Part shown: one piece after another, positions 53,022 through 63,072 of the stretch
Layout: every line of letters starts with the position of its first letter
Numbering within the stretch: position 1 is the stretch's first letter
DNA from: Phytopythium helicoides
Taxonomy: Eukaryota > Oomycota > Peronosporomycetes > Pythiales > Pythiaceae
Direction: 5' to 3'
DNA: 64,000 nt
Assembly: GCA_024867545.1 (NCBI GenBank)
Contig: JANFNE010000006.1
Coordinates: 1,054,001 to 1,118,000 of the forward strand
Position numbers and translations under genes: made by a program
The notes under the pieces: model-generated
What the model was told of the DNA's origin: nothing
Database searches by the model: none
The model's input: only the letters and a program-made list of their open reading frames with translations

Positions 53022-53465
53022 ATGGCGCGGGGCAAGTGGATCTCTGGTGCCGAGCGCCTTCGTATCGCAGAGCTGGACGCCCTGGGGCTGTCTGTGGGGG
53101 CTATCGCTGGGCAAGTCGGCCGCAGCTACTGGTCCGTCTATCGAGTCGTTCAAACCCAGCGAAAGCGCGTGCGTGAGGAAAAAGGAGAAGAGTTGGGCCC
53201 ACAAGTCAACAAGAGAGCCAAGAAGGCGATTTCGCAGCACGAGACTGCGTCGCAGACTGCAGATGAGGTGCTTGATTTAGCACCCACGCCCACGACGATT
53301 GCCCAGAACTGCTTGCAGCAGCTTCAAGTCCTCGACGCGACTATCGAAAGCGAGATCTGGCGCCTGCGCTCGCTATGCCAGATCAACGCAGCGGATCCGC
53401 GAAAGCTTCAGCAGCTGCTCAACTTCCAGACACAACTGTGGCTGCTCGCCACCGCGACGAAGTAG
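53022..53465 (+). CDS. small helix-turn-helix protein, unrecognised
   Basis: Intronless, 147 residues from the ATG at MARGKWISGAER. Residues ~8-45 form a homeodomain-like HTH (ERLRIAELDALGLSVGAIAGQVGRSYWSVYRVVQ), of the type in transposase and psq proteins. A basic linker (QRKRVREEKG, NKRAKK) follows, then a helical C-terminal half (IAQNCLQQLQVLDATIESEIWRLRSLCQINAADPRKLQQLLNFQTQL) that may dimerise. It probably binds DNA; family and target are unknown. It is divergent from TatD with 191 bp between start codons. The frame is open for 48 codons upstream but without a better ATG. Confidence 0.65.
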   Translation: MARGKWISGAERLRIAELDALGLSVGAIAGQVGRSYWSVYRVVQTQRKRVREEKGEELGPQVNKRAKKAISQHETASQTADEVLDLAPTPTTIAQNCLQQLQVLDATIESEIWRLRSLCQINAADPRKLQQLLNFQTQLWLLATATK

Positions 53466-53733
53466 CCTGGTTGCTTGCTTGATGTTTGCATGTTGCGTAG
53501 CTCTTCTACGAGGGTTTTTGCTCGAATACGCGCTGAGTCTGCGTTTCGTTGTTGCCGTTCTGGTGTTGGTGCCAAGAATGCATTGAGCCGAGCACCAAAA
53601 GAATCTTATGTGAGATCATGATTCAGAGAGCAAAGCGCAAAGCCCAAAACGTCAACATTGGAGCAACTTTCGACACCAACACGAGAAGACACAACATTCA
53701 ATAGCGCACTGTATGTGTATTCCTACCGAGGCA
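53466..53733. other. convergent 3' gap
   Basis: 268 bp between the stops of the small HTH gene and PP4R3; probable 3' UTRs. Nothing else seen. Confidence 0.55.
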
Positions 53734-56620
53734 CTAACTAGAAGTGACCGGAGCGCAGGTCTTCGACTTTTTCAGCAAACTCTCGGCACTCTTGGCTTCC
53801 TCTAACTCTAATTTTCGTTTTGCTATCAGCTGCGGGGTCGACTCATCATGCGCGCCACCCGCCGACGATATTGACGAGTCGATCGGTGATTCGTTAGGGC
53901 TCGAGGAAGATGCTGCGTGCCCGTTCGCGCTCTTGAGTTGTGGCACCGCGATGGACTTGACGACCATCTTCATTTTTTTCTTCTTTTTGTGGACGAGAAC
54001 ACTGCCGTTCAGGAAGGTCGGAGCTTCGTCTTCAGGTTTGGCTGGGCGATCTGGAAGCTTCAACTCCTCTTCCTCATCTTCAGGTTTGGCATCATGAGTT
54101 CCATTAGACTCTGCTCCCTTACTGTCGTCAGAGGGTGAATCGTGGTCGTCGTCGTCATCGTAATCAACAAGTTTCAGGGGTTGTGGCGGCGTGCGGCACG
54201 ATATTTCCTCCTCCGAGAGGTCACTCTTGCTCGCATCCGACGTAAACCCGCCTGGTGGGGTAGCACGATCTTCGTCCTCCTCTGTGTCTTTCTCCCAGTA
54301 CATTTCCTCTTCAGCATCAATCGCACTTTGCTTGACAAATTGCGTCGGTGTGCTTTGTGCTCCCGTTTCGATGCTATTCCCATTCATGTCCATCTCCACA
54401 TCGGCGACTCCGATATGATGGTCCACATATCGCGAGCGGATAGCATTAAACACGATAGGGCACTCGTTCTTGTAGGTCTCGTAGAACTTCTTGTAAATGT
54501 GCTCGATAAGTGACGTGAGGTTTGACTGGACATGGAGGCAAAAGACTTGGTAAGTGATAGAACATAATTCAATAGACAATCTGCTCCACACGAACCTTTT
54601 CGATGAATGCCAACAGCTCCAGGATGGCGGAGCCCACCGCACCATTATTAGGCTTTCCAATCTCAAGATTTGATAGTGCGGCTGCAAGAAGATTGTTCTG
54701 GATGAGGAACCGCGAAAAGAATGCTTCCGCACGAGCAGCGCATGCCTTCAGAAATTTAACAGCGTCTAATATCGGTGTTAAACAGTGACAAGTCGTTAGC
54801 ACTATGCATTTCTTCAATCAGCCACGACGAAGAGACGTACGGATAACAAAGAGCTTGTTCTTCGACCTCAGCATTTGCTCAACATACGCAGCAATTGGTT
54901 GCCGTCCAAACAAATACTTGACGCGGTAGCCGTGATTCTCGGTGCAGAAAGTCAGTAGCTCCATGATACTGTCGTGGAGATCGAACAGCACGGATGACTC
55001 CACCTCGTCTACAGACGAATACTTCAGAGGTTGCAACACCCAATGCATGTAGTTCGGGTAAAGTACGCTGAGAAATTTGTCATCCTTTGGCCAAAATGTA
55101 AATATCACGAGTCAGCCGAAAAGCTACGTCATCAAGGCAGCCAGTGAATGCTGCTTACATGACCCAAAGGGATGCGGAAAACTTCTCGGAGCAGCGTGAA
55201 GACTTGCACTCGCGTAGTTTCCAGGCGCTCGAAGACCACAAGAAGAGCTGTGAAAAGGGAAGATCCAGGCTTCCACTCCAAATGCTCCTTGTCGGATTTT
55301 GGAGACGCAACACACTTCCCTTCGCTTGCGAGGTATGTCCGGATACGTTCTGGTCCTTGGTACAGCAATAGACCGTTGAAAATGTCAACTGCGAGTGTAA
55401 TGTCTTTATCAGTCGACTCAGGGCTGCCCAGCACGGTCGCAAAAGCCTCGAACAGCTGGCCGTCACCGAAAAGTTTTTCGATGAGCTCGCCAAAGGCTGG
55501 GGGAGGTCCAAATATTCCATCGCGCCGGATCGGTGATGGTCCAAATTTGTCAATTGGACGCGTAGTTCGGACAAGTCGCAGCACCTCTTTCAGCAATCCC
55601 AACCCGTCTGAACGCTTCTCCTCATTCAACACTAGCTGTTTCCTGTGTCCATGCAAGTACACGTTCGTAAATGGGTCTAGTCGTCACGAAAAAAAAAGCT
55701 GGACATTCCAAGCGTACATGCTCTGCCAATAGTCTTCCGTATCAGAAATGTAAGTCAAGATGTAGTAGTTGTTCTCGTTGACCATGTGGTCGAGCAAGAT
55801 CACCGTGGAATCCGGGAGTGATCGGACCAATACGTTGTCCTTGATGACGTGGATGCGGAAATTCATATGCACGCGGTCGAGGATTGCCTGGTCAGGGATA
55901 GCAATAACCTATGTGGCATCCTCTTTAGCATCGCGAGAGCACGCAACGATGGGATGAGCTTCAATGCCGCACCTCTTTGTACGCCATGCTCGCTTCAAGG
56001 TCGGACCTAAAGTCAATTTCCTTGAGTAGATTCGGGTTGTAGCCTAATACCCCGACGACCGACAGGAAGTTGTCGTCGCTCAACAGCAGCTCAATGAGAG
56101 ATCGGTCGCACAATTCCACTGTTGCGCCAAGCAGCAAGGCAGACGATACAATGAGCCTAACACGCTCGAAGCCAGCGCAGGGCAAGTCCCACAAATGTTG
56201 CACGCACATAACGCGTAGAAAATGTTGAAGATGCAGTGCAGGACCGCCTTGTCGCCGCCGAGCTCGCACAGGTCGAACAGGTCAAGCAGCTTGATGACAT
56301 ATGCGCCGTCCTATCAAGCCGCATCAGTGGGTTTCAGTCAGCAAACCCGCCGTCCACGCATCCTCTGAGGCTAGAACCCCGCACCTTTTCCAGCAGGCTA
56401 CGGACAATAAACGCCCGCGCACCCAACGTGGCCGCCTTGAGCACCGCGAGGATCTCCTCCAGGTGGTCGACATCGCACTCGGGCAGCTCCTGGCGCCTGC
56501 GTTCGTCGTTGGCACGAAAACAGTCAGCTCTAGCTGAACGACGCGCACCCCGTCAGCCCCGCAGCTTGCGACGCACTCGCGTGGCCTGTCGACCACGAAC
56601 TCGGCCACCAGGTCGTCCAT
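53734..56620 (-). CDS. PPP4R3: protein phosphatase 4 regulatory subunit 3 (SMEK/Psy2), no EVH1-like domain
   Basis: Regulatory subunit that targets PP4 phosphatase. About nine exons. The start MDDLVAEFVVDRPRE joins to RQELPECDVDHLEEILAVLKAATLGARAFIVRSLLEK, then DGAYVIKLLDLFDLCELGGDK, FLSVVGVLGYNPNLL, HMNFRIHVIKDNVLVRSLPD, HMVNENNYYILTYISD, VYLHGHRKQLVLNEEK, LLLYQGPERIRTYL, DDKFLSVLYPNYMHWVLQPL, ELLTFCTENHGYRVKYLFGR, AVKFLKACAARAEAFFSRFLIQNNLL and SLIEHIYKKFYETYKNE. These are the ARM-like SMEK/Psy2 core in order. The C-terminus is acidic and ends with basic runs (KKKKKMKM), as in the family. Human and yeast forms begin with a ~100-residue EVH1/PH-like domain; none is seen here or upstream to 57.2 kb. 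Exon limits are approximate. Confidence 0.88.
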
Positions 56621-57563
56621 GTCCTCTCGCGTTCAACGGCGCCAACAGCAACGCCTCGACGCCGGGATTTTCGCGAGCGGCGGCGCCCTCAGCCCCCGCG
56701 GCGCGCTGCGGCTTCTGCTCCGGCCCGCGGACGCGCGCGGCGGTCGACGGCAAGTCGCGAGCGGCTCGTTCCCGGCCGCGCCCGCTCCCCCTGCAGCCCC
56801 CGACGGCGCGCAGGGCTTTTTCGTTTTCTTCGCGCCGACAGCGGCGCTTGCGGTTTGCTTCACTCGCGCTCAGTATGCTCGAGATCGGAAATAGCCGCAT
56901 TTGAGCGGTAGTGCGCCCGCCGCAGCTTCAAATCCGTGCGAGACATGACTTGCACTGGCTGGCTGGCACTGGCACCTTCGACTGGCCCAAGTGACGAGAT
57001 CCGATCGGTCGCGGATCCAAGCGTGTGGCATGGAGCCCTGCATGTTTATAGTGCAAGCGCCGCGGTGCTGCCGCCCATGATCGAGCGCAAAAGCGCACTT
57101 GGCAGCCGCTGCCTCGTGTTCCGGATTGTTGCACTTTGCTGCAAGCTGACATCGCCACATCGTCGTTATCCCAGCAGCCAATCGCGGTCGCTCTCCGTCC
57201 GCATTTTCGACCAATGAAAAAGGTTTATTATTGACCAATCACGCGGCGCAAAACGGACCGGGAGGCAGCCGGCAGCCGGGCCATAGCGGAGCGCACAGGT
57301 TTCGACGGTGGGCGGCCGCTTGGCCTCGGTGCAATGGCGGCTCGCGACTTCGCGCATCTTCAGGCGGTAGGAAAACGGAAACTCGCGCTCGTGCGGGGCG
57401 CGCGGCCCTCTCGGTGCGCGCCCAGCGGCTGCGGGTCGGGGCGGCGCTCTCACGCGGCGCTGGCTGTGGGCGGCGACAGGACAATGCGGAGGTCGAGCGG
57501 TCGGTGCTCTCGCAGGAGGTGCGCGGTGGCGCTGGCCTGGGGGACGCAGAGGCGGGGGCTCAG
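56621..57563. promoter_or_regulatory. divergent promoter with CCAAT boxes, PP4R3 / SNF5
   Basis: Region between the PP4R3 start (56620, minus) and the first supported SNF5 exon. CCAAT cores lie at 57178-57182, 57211-57215 and 57235-57239 (steps of 33 and 24 bp). An unresolved first SNF5 exon, possibly starting at the ATG near 57334, should lie to the right of them. No EVH1-like sequence for PP4R3 is found here. Confidence 0.5.
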
Positions 57564-59106
57564 CGCACGTGGATGTCGTGCTCGAGCAGGTTGAGGTGCT
57601 GCGCAACCGGCTTGGGCTGCGCCAGGTCGACGTGTCCAAGGAGTGCGGCGTAAACGCCAGCATGCTCTCGCAGTGGATGCTCGGCAGGTACAAGGGCAAC
57701 GTCGGCCGGGTGCGTGAGAAACCGAGGCGGCTGCAGCAAACGAACACGGACTGACGAGGACGCGCTGTTGTGCCCGCGTAGATCAATGGTCTCATGGAGT
57801 CCTGGCTCATCCGACGACGCGGCGGCAAGCCCGTCGACAGGAGCGTGTGTGCGTGCCGCGTCTGGGATTCGATTTCGTGGATGGCCGAGTGCGCTGACGG
57901 TGAGGATGTATATGGATAGTTATGAGCTCGAATGCGACGTCGCCGAAGCTCAAGCGGAAACTCGATGACGCCAACGATCCGAACAACCCCTCAAAAAGGT
58001 GTGGTCAATTTAGGCATGGAGAAATGGCTAGCGAAAGTTGACATCTGACCCTGGCTGTGATTATAGAGCGTCAGCTGCTCTCCGTGTGCAGCGTCGACTC
58101 TACAAGTACCCAAAGGTAGTGGGATGCAAGTATGAATGCTGATATGGTGGTGCACAGACTGATGGGATTGCTTGTGTTGCGCAGTTTCCAACCAGTAAAA
58201 CAACACTCATCCCGATCCGTATCGATGTTGACGTCGAAGGTTACCGCTACATTGACTCGTTCACGTGGAATATGTAAGGCAAGCGTGAAATCTCCATTCG
58301 ATCCTCTCGTACTCACCAGCATCCAATTTTTCTACAGCTACGAGCAAGATTTTACAGCCGAGTCATTTGCTGCGACTCTTGTGCATGACCTGGACCTCCC
58401 CGAGGTGTTTCACAAGCCGATCACTGCTTCAATTGAGGCACAAGTCGCCAAGGCGCGCCAAACCCAGCCGTGGCATGATGCTGTGACATCGGAGAGTCTG
58501 CACCCAATTTTCATCAACTTGCGCATCAACGACACCATTTTCATCGATCGTTTCGAGTGGGATCTCAATGACCCAAACAATTCCCCTGAGCAGTTCGCGC
58601 AAGTGTTGTGCGAAGATATGGTACCGTCTAAAATATGCAAAGACGAGGTAGCAAATGTGTTGCTAACTATATGCTGTGTCTTCAGGGCTTGAGTGGCGAG
58701 TTTGAAGCCCAAATCGCTCTATCCATTCGAGAGCAGCTGCAGGACTATGCTCGCGTGCGTGCACTTGCTTTGGATTGCTTTCCAGTCTAACTCAGTGCAA
58801 CTCATGAAACTCTGATCATCTTTACAGCTTATTCGCGAAGGGCTGAAGGACCGAGTGACGCGGCTACCGCCGGTTACGGTGCCCTTCCGTGATCGTGCTG
58901 ATATCGACGCGTGGACGCCCTCAGTCAAGTATGTCTTAGCTGAGGATGTGCCTCAGCTTGAACGCGAGGACTACAAGCGCATGCGGCCACACTCCCAAAG
59001 CACGATGATAAAGGCTCCACCAGTCCCAGTATCAAAACCGAACCGCCCACCCAAGCCAGTCAACACCTTTTTGATGTTTTGTCGGTATGATGTCGTGTTT
59101 CTCATT

Positions 59107-59151
<45 letters not shown>

Positions 59152-59670
59152 CAGATCCGTTCTAACTTTTTTTTTTTTTTTTGCTTGCATTCTAGTCAGT
59201 GGCGGAAGAAAATTATGGCTGAGCACCCGAACACGAACGCAAAAGATGCGTCAAAAATTCTCGGCGACATGTGGCAAAAGCTGACGGAGGAGCAACGAGC
59301 AAGGTAAGCTGTGGCTATTTCGTTTGGGTGCCACGTTGAATTGCAACCTCTAACTCTAGCGCACAGCTATATCCCCATCACTGAACATGAGAACCAGCGG
59401 CGCTTGAATGAGTGGCGCATGAAGGAGAACCTGCCACTTACTATGCCTGTGGCGTCGGCATCCATGGCAACTCACGCTTCAAACCCGAGTGCTCCGATGA
59501 CCTCGATCCCTCAATCGCCGTCCGCCTTCTCTGCCTCTCAGTCATCAGCGCATCGCATTGCCCCCATGGTGCCCAGCATTGATGTCGATGACGACGAAGA
59601 TGACGACGCCGATGAAGACGATGACGCCGATGATGATGATCCCGACGATGATGGTGATCTGGATGGGTAG
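57564..59670 (+). CDS. SNF5: SNF5/SMARCB1 chromatin-remodelling subunit with HTH and HMG box
   Basis: Core subunit of a SWI/SNF complex. About ten exons. After an unresolved first exon comes a HTH region (VLRNRLGLRQVDVSKECGVNASMLSQWMLGRYKGN, about 57570-57700), then GLMESWLIRRRGGKPVDR, LKRKLDDANDP and LYKYPK. The SNF5 domain follows with both repeats: TLIPIRIDVDVEGYRYIDSFTWNIYEQDFT (about 58190-58370) and LHPIFINLRINDTIFIDRFEWDLNDPN...FEAQIALSIREQL (to ~58745). Then comes an HMG box split by an intron: RPPKPVNTFLMFCR | QWRKKIMAEHPNTNAKDASKILGDMW (about 59040-59400), and an Asp-rich tail. In animals the HMG box sits in a separate subunit (SMARCE1/BAF57). The 5' end is uncertain. Confidence 0.85.
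59110..59182 (+). repeat. two long T tracts in the HMG-box intron
   Basis: A run of about 42 T at 59110-59151 and one of about 16 T at 59167-59182, both inside the ~110-nt intron that splits the HMG box of the SNF5 gene. Similar to the T tract in the HECT gene. Exact lengths may be sequencing-limited. Confidence 0.85.
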
Positions 59671-59790
59671 TTGTGAGTGCAGATGGATATACTTTCAGAC
59701 AAGTAGGGCTTAATGTACGGCCAGAACGGGATATTTGAGCTGGCGCTTGGTGACGCTGTGAATATCTGAAGTCTACACTACATTGGATCT

Positions 59791-60343
59791 CTACGAGCTC
59801 GCGTCGGTCTCGCTCTCGATAGGCGGCAGGCGCCATTTGGATTGGTAGTAGTGTCCTTCAAGCTCAAAGAGAGCAGATGAAATGTCTGCACTCAGGTGGG
59901 AAATGTTGGCGTCCACATCATCGCATCTGAAATGCACGAAAGGTATCAGCATAAAGCTCGAGGAGTTGTTCGCTCATCAGACGCAACGAACCGCTTGTAG
60001 AGGTCCTCCATGGTCGAGTCGACGGTCTGGTTCATACCCTCAAAGTCGCCGAGCGCGAGCGAGAGTTTCATCTCGGACACAAGCTTGAGCAGCGACTCGC
60101 TCGCTTGCACCTGCAGGCGCGAAAGCAAGCCACTCCAGTGGGTGAGCACCATCCTACCAACATCACAAGTCAGCGCCGCGAGCGCTCGTTCCCCACCAGC
60201 GTAGTGGCGTAGATGGAGCTCTGGTAGGCCTCGCGCGTGGTATTGCTCTTGTCCTTGATCTTGGACGTCTTGATGAGCCCCTTGAAGTTCTCCACGAGCT
60301 TCTCCACGTTGTTGTCCAGCCGCTGCCGGTACTCCTCCGCCAT
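59791..60343 (-). CDS. MED22: Mediator complex subunit 22
   Basis: Head-module subunit of Mediator, which links activators to RNA polymerase II. Three exons (about 60197-60343, 59992-60110, 59791-59926) in matching phases give 133 residues. The sequence EEYRQRLDNNVEKLVENFKGLIKTSKIKDKS then VQASESLLKLVSEMKLSLALGDFEGMNQTVDS matches MED22/Surf5: a helix, then the AxESLxKLVSDLKxxLxLNDF-type block. It ends in a longer C-terminal helix (DDVDANISHLSADISSALFELEGHYYQSKWRLP). The divergent V-ATPase gene starts 589 bp away. Confidence 0.9.
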
Positions 60344-60931
60344 GGTCGCCGCCGCTCTGTGCTGTCGATCGGCTTGGGTTTTGTGAAAGCGGTGTCAAAG
60401 CCAATTCTATGTTGTCCACACTATATGAGGAGACGACATCACTTCAAGCAAGGGCCGCCCAGATTCGTCACGGTTTCGCGTCGACCATCGTCGACGTCAA
60501 CGTCGCCGCCGCGATCCACCATTCAGCCAATCTCCCATGCAGCAGTGCAGGCTCCACCTCCGTAGCTCCATCTTTAGCCGTCCGCGCCATTCGTTTCACC
60601 CCACACGCAACCATTGGGAAACGACCACGAGCCCTCCCACCCACCACACTATTTTTTGCCCAATCTTGTCGTGGGGTTTTTCGATAAAACCTCGCGTGGC
60701 TGGAGAGCCGCGCGGCTTCTTTCCGCGCTTCAGATCGATAATCCGCCCAAGACAGCGAGCGAGCGAGCGAGCGAGGTGAGTGCGGGCTGCGCGAGGACGC
60801 AGACTGCGTCTGTACAGGCGTCTGTGTGTTGCGACGGTGGAGCTGACCGTTGTGCTCGCGTGTTTGTGGCGTTGGTACTCAGCGTCTCGCCTTTCGAAGC
60901 CTCTTCTCAGCCGACAAACTACCTCGAAAAA
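60344..60931 (+). promoter_or_regulatory. divergent promoter and 5' UTR intron of V-ATPase c
   Basis: CCAAT/ATTGG cores at about 60527-60531, 60613-60617 and 60660-60664. A (GCGA)n microsatellite at about 60755-60775 ends exactly at a GTGAGT donor (60776), and CTTCTCAG at 60903-60910 is a good acceptor, so a 135-nt intron in the 5' UTR of the plus-strand V-ATPase copy is likely. The AAAAAATG start context is favourable. Confidence 0.55.
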
Positions 60932-61542
60932 ATGCTTGCGGAGCTGGTCGCGGAGGTGTGCCCGACGTCGGCGTCGTTCTTCGGCTTCATGGGCGTCGCC
61001 TCGGCCCTCGTCTTCGCCAGTGCGTGGCTTTTTTTCTTCGTTTTCTCGCTGCCTGTCGTGGGCGTGAGCGTTTTCGCGGGGACACTAACTTGAATGTTTG
61101 TGCGCGCGCTACAGACCTCGGCGCGGCGTACGGCACGGCCAAGTCGGGCGTCGGCATCGCGTCGATGGGTGTGATGCGTCCGGACCTGGCGATGCGCAAC
61201 ATTATCCCGGTCGTCATGGCTGGTGTGCTGGGCATCTACGGTCTGATCGTGGCGGTGATCATCCAGGGCTCGATCGATCCTCCGAGCGGCAACTCGCCCA
61301 AGTACGGCTCGTACACGGGCTTTGCGCACCTGGCGGCCGGTCTGTGCTGTGGTCTGAGCGGTCTGGCGGCCGGTATGGCGATCGGCGTGGTGGGCGACGC
61401 GGGCGTGCGCGCGGTGGGCCAGCAGGAGAAGCTGTTCGTGAACATGATCCTGATTTTGATTTTCGCGGAGGCGCTGGGTCTCTACGGCCTCATCGTGGCG
61501 CTCATCCTGTCGCAGAAGAAGAGCGACTGCCCGTCGGAGTAA
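60932..61542 (+). CDS. ATP6V0C: V-ATPase proteolipid subunit c, copy 1
   Basis: Rotor-ring subunit of the vacuolar H+-ATPase. Two exons (about 60932-61019 and 61115-61542, 95-nt intron, A|GTGCGT...CTACAG) give 171 residues with four membrane helices: [61 protein letters not shown] and [26 protein letters not shown]. The proton-carrying Glu is in [10 protein letters not shown] of helix 4; GTAKSGVGI follows helix 1 as in the family. Nearly all codons end in G or C. It is the left arm of an inverted repeat with copy 2 at 62032-62642; it has its own promoter, 5' UTR intron and 3' flank. Confidence 0.97.
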
Positions 61543-62031
61543 GCTCTGACCTAGCAATAATGTCAGCGGCACGGCTACTACAGACTTCAGACGTGTCTGC
61601 TGACGAGGCAGCTGTCAGGCGTCGTGGCAGCTAGGCTAGCACGATGCATTACCTCTAATTCACTCTTTCCTCTCTTTGTGTTGGGTTTGCTATCATATGA
61701 ATTGTACTGCAGACTGCTAGGATTGAACGTGCTCAAGCTGATCAGAGTGGTTGATGTCCTAGTCATTCAACGCTTTATCTGATGCATCGCACTTTGAAAG
61801 AGAGGACAACTGCTATAGCCACGATTTGAAGCTGAATCAATCCATGGTTTTCGCCGACAAAGCATATTCATCTGCTTCTCTAGCAAACAAGATACCAAAA
61901 CTATCAGGAAGGATGTACAAAAGCGGCGCCTCGATGGGCGTCATTACGACTTTTAAGGGTTTCTGCCGCAGCAGCTCAGCTAGGCCACCACATTCCTCCC
62001 CATGCTGATGCATCCTTCAGTCTTGTGCTCC
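61543..62031. other. spacer between the convergent V-ATPase c genes
   Basis: 489 bp between two stop codons, AT-richer than its flanks, so probably two 3' UTRs. Around 61820-62010 frames stay open on both strands: a 58-codon minus frame (about 61838-62014, reading LAELLRQKPLKVVMTPIEAPLL) and a 60-codon plus frame (VFADKAYSSASLANKIPK, faintly like transposase 'DKAY' motifs). Neither has further support. Confidence 0.4.
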
Positions 62032-62642
62032 TTACTCCGACGGGCAGTCGCTCTTCTTCTGCGACAGGATGAGCGCCACGATGAGGCCGTAGAGACCCAG
62101 CGCCTCCGCGAAAATCAAAATCAGGATCATGTTCACGAACAGCTTCTCCTGCTGGCCCACCGCGCGCACGCCCGCGTCGCCCACCACGCCGATCGCCATA
62201 CCGGCCGCCAGACCGCTCAGACCACAGCACAGACCGGCCGCCAGGTGCGCAAAGCCCGTGTACGAGCCGTACTTGGGCGAGTTGCCGCTCGGAGGATCGA
62301 TCGAGCCCTGGATGATCACCGCCACGATCAGACCGTAGATGCCCAGCACACCAGCCATGACGACCGGGATAATGTTGCGCATCGCCAGGTCCGGACGCAT
62401 CACACCCATCGACGCGATGCCGACGCCCGACTTGGCCGTGCCGTACGCCGCGCCGAGGTCTGTAGCGCGCGCACAAACATTCAAGTTAGTGTCCCCGCGA
62501 AAACGCTCACGCCCACGACAGGCAGCGAGAAAACGAAGAAAAAAAGCCACGCACTGGCGAAGACGAGGGCCGAGGCGACGCCCATGAAGCCGAAGAACGA
62601 CGCCGACGTCGGGCACACCTCCGCGACCAGCTCTGCAAGCAT
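62032..62642 (-). CDS. ATP6V0C: V-ATPase proteolipid subunit c, copy 2
   Basis: Encodes the same 171-residue protein as copy 1, in opposite orientation, with the same exon/intron layout and an intron that appears identical base for base. I see one difference: a synonymous GCG to GCA in the third codon (LA in MLAEL). Identity begins at the ATG and stops one base after TAA; the flanks are unrelated, so this copy has its own promoter (shared gap with TMEM260, 430 bp) and 3' end. Copies of this family usually differ at many synonymous sites, so the likeness implies a recent duplication or gene conversion. Confidence 0.96.
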
Positions 62643-63072
62643 CTTGTCCCGCTCTAGCGTCTACTGGCGAAAAGATCCACCGTCAGTCGTCCCCTCCTCC
62701 CTCCAAGCCCTCGCGTCCGCCCGCGGCGCTCCAAGCCACCCGCCACCGCCTCGCTGCCCACGAACGGCGGCTGGCGCTCCCCGCGGCCATCAGAGCGCCA
62801 CGCAACGACGAGAGAGACGCGCATGAAGCCGCACCTGTTGGAGATCTTTTTGCCGACTGCGGGCGGCTGGAAACCAGGCGCGAGCGAGACGAAACCGAAG
62901 GAGGGGGGAAAGTCGCCCATACGGAAGCCAAGTGCGCGCCTTTGACTCGGCCTCAGTAAAGGAGCGTGCCGCCCCAGCAGTTGAACCAACAACCATACAA
63001 AAATCAAATGAAGCAGCCGCCCCTCGCTTTTGTGGCCAGCGAGTTTGGAAGGCTTTCAAAGGCTCCGCAAAG
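62643..63072. other. divergent promoter, V-ATPase c copy 2 / TMEM260
   Basis: 430 bp, GC-rich on the left. No similarity seen to the promoter of V-ATPase copy 1, no (GCGA)n, and no supported exon. Confidence 0.55.

Larger units (their letters stand above)
60932..62642. repeat. 611-bp inverted repeat, two V-ATPase c genes
   Basis: Arms 60932-61542 and 62032-62642, 489-bp spacer. The arms appear identical apart from one synonymous base, including the 95-nt intron. Arm borders coincide with the start and stop codons. Long inverted repeats can promote gene conversion, cruciforms or antisense transcripts if read-through occurs. Confidence 0.93.
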
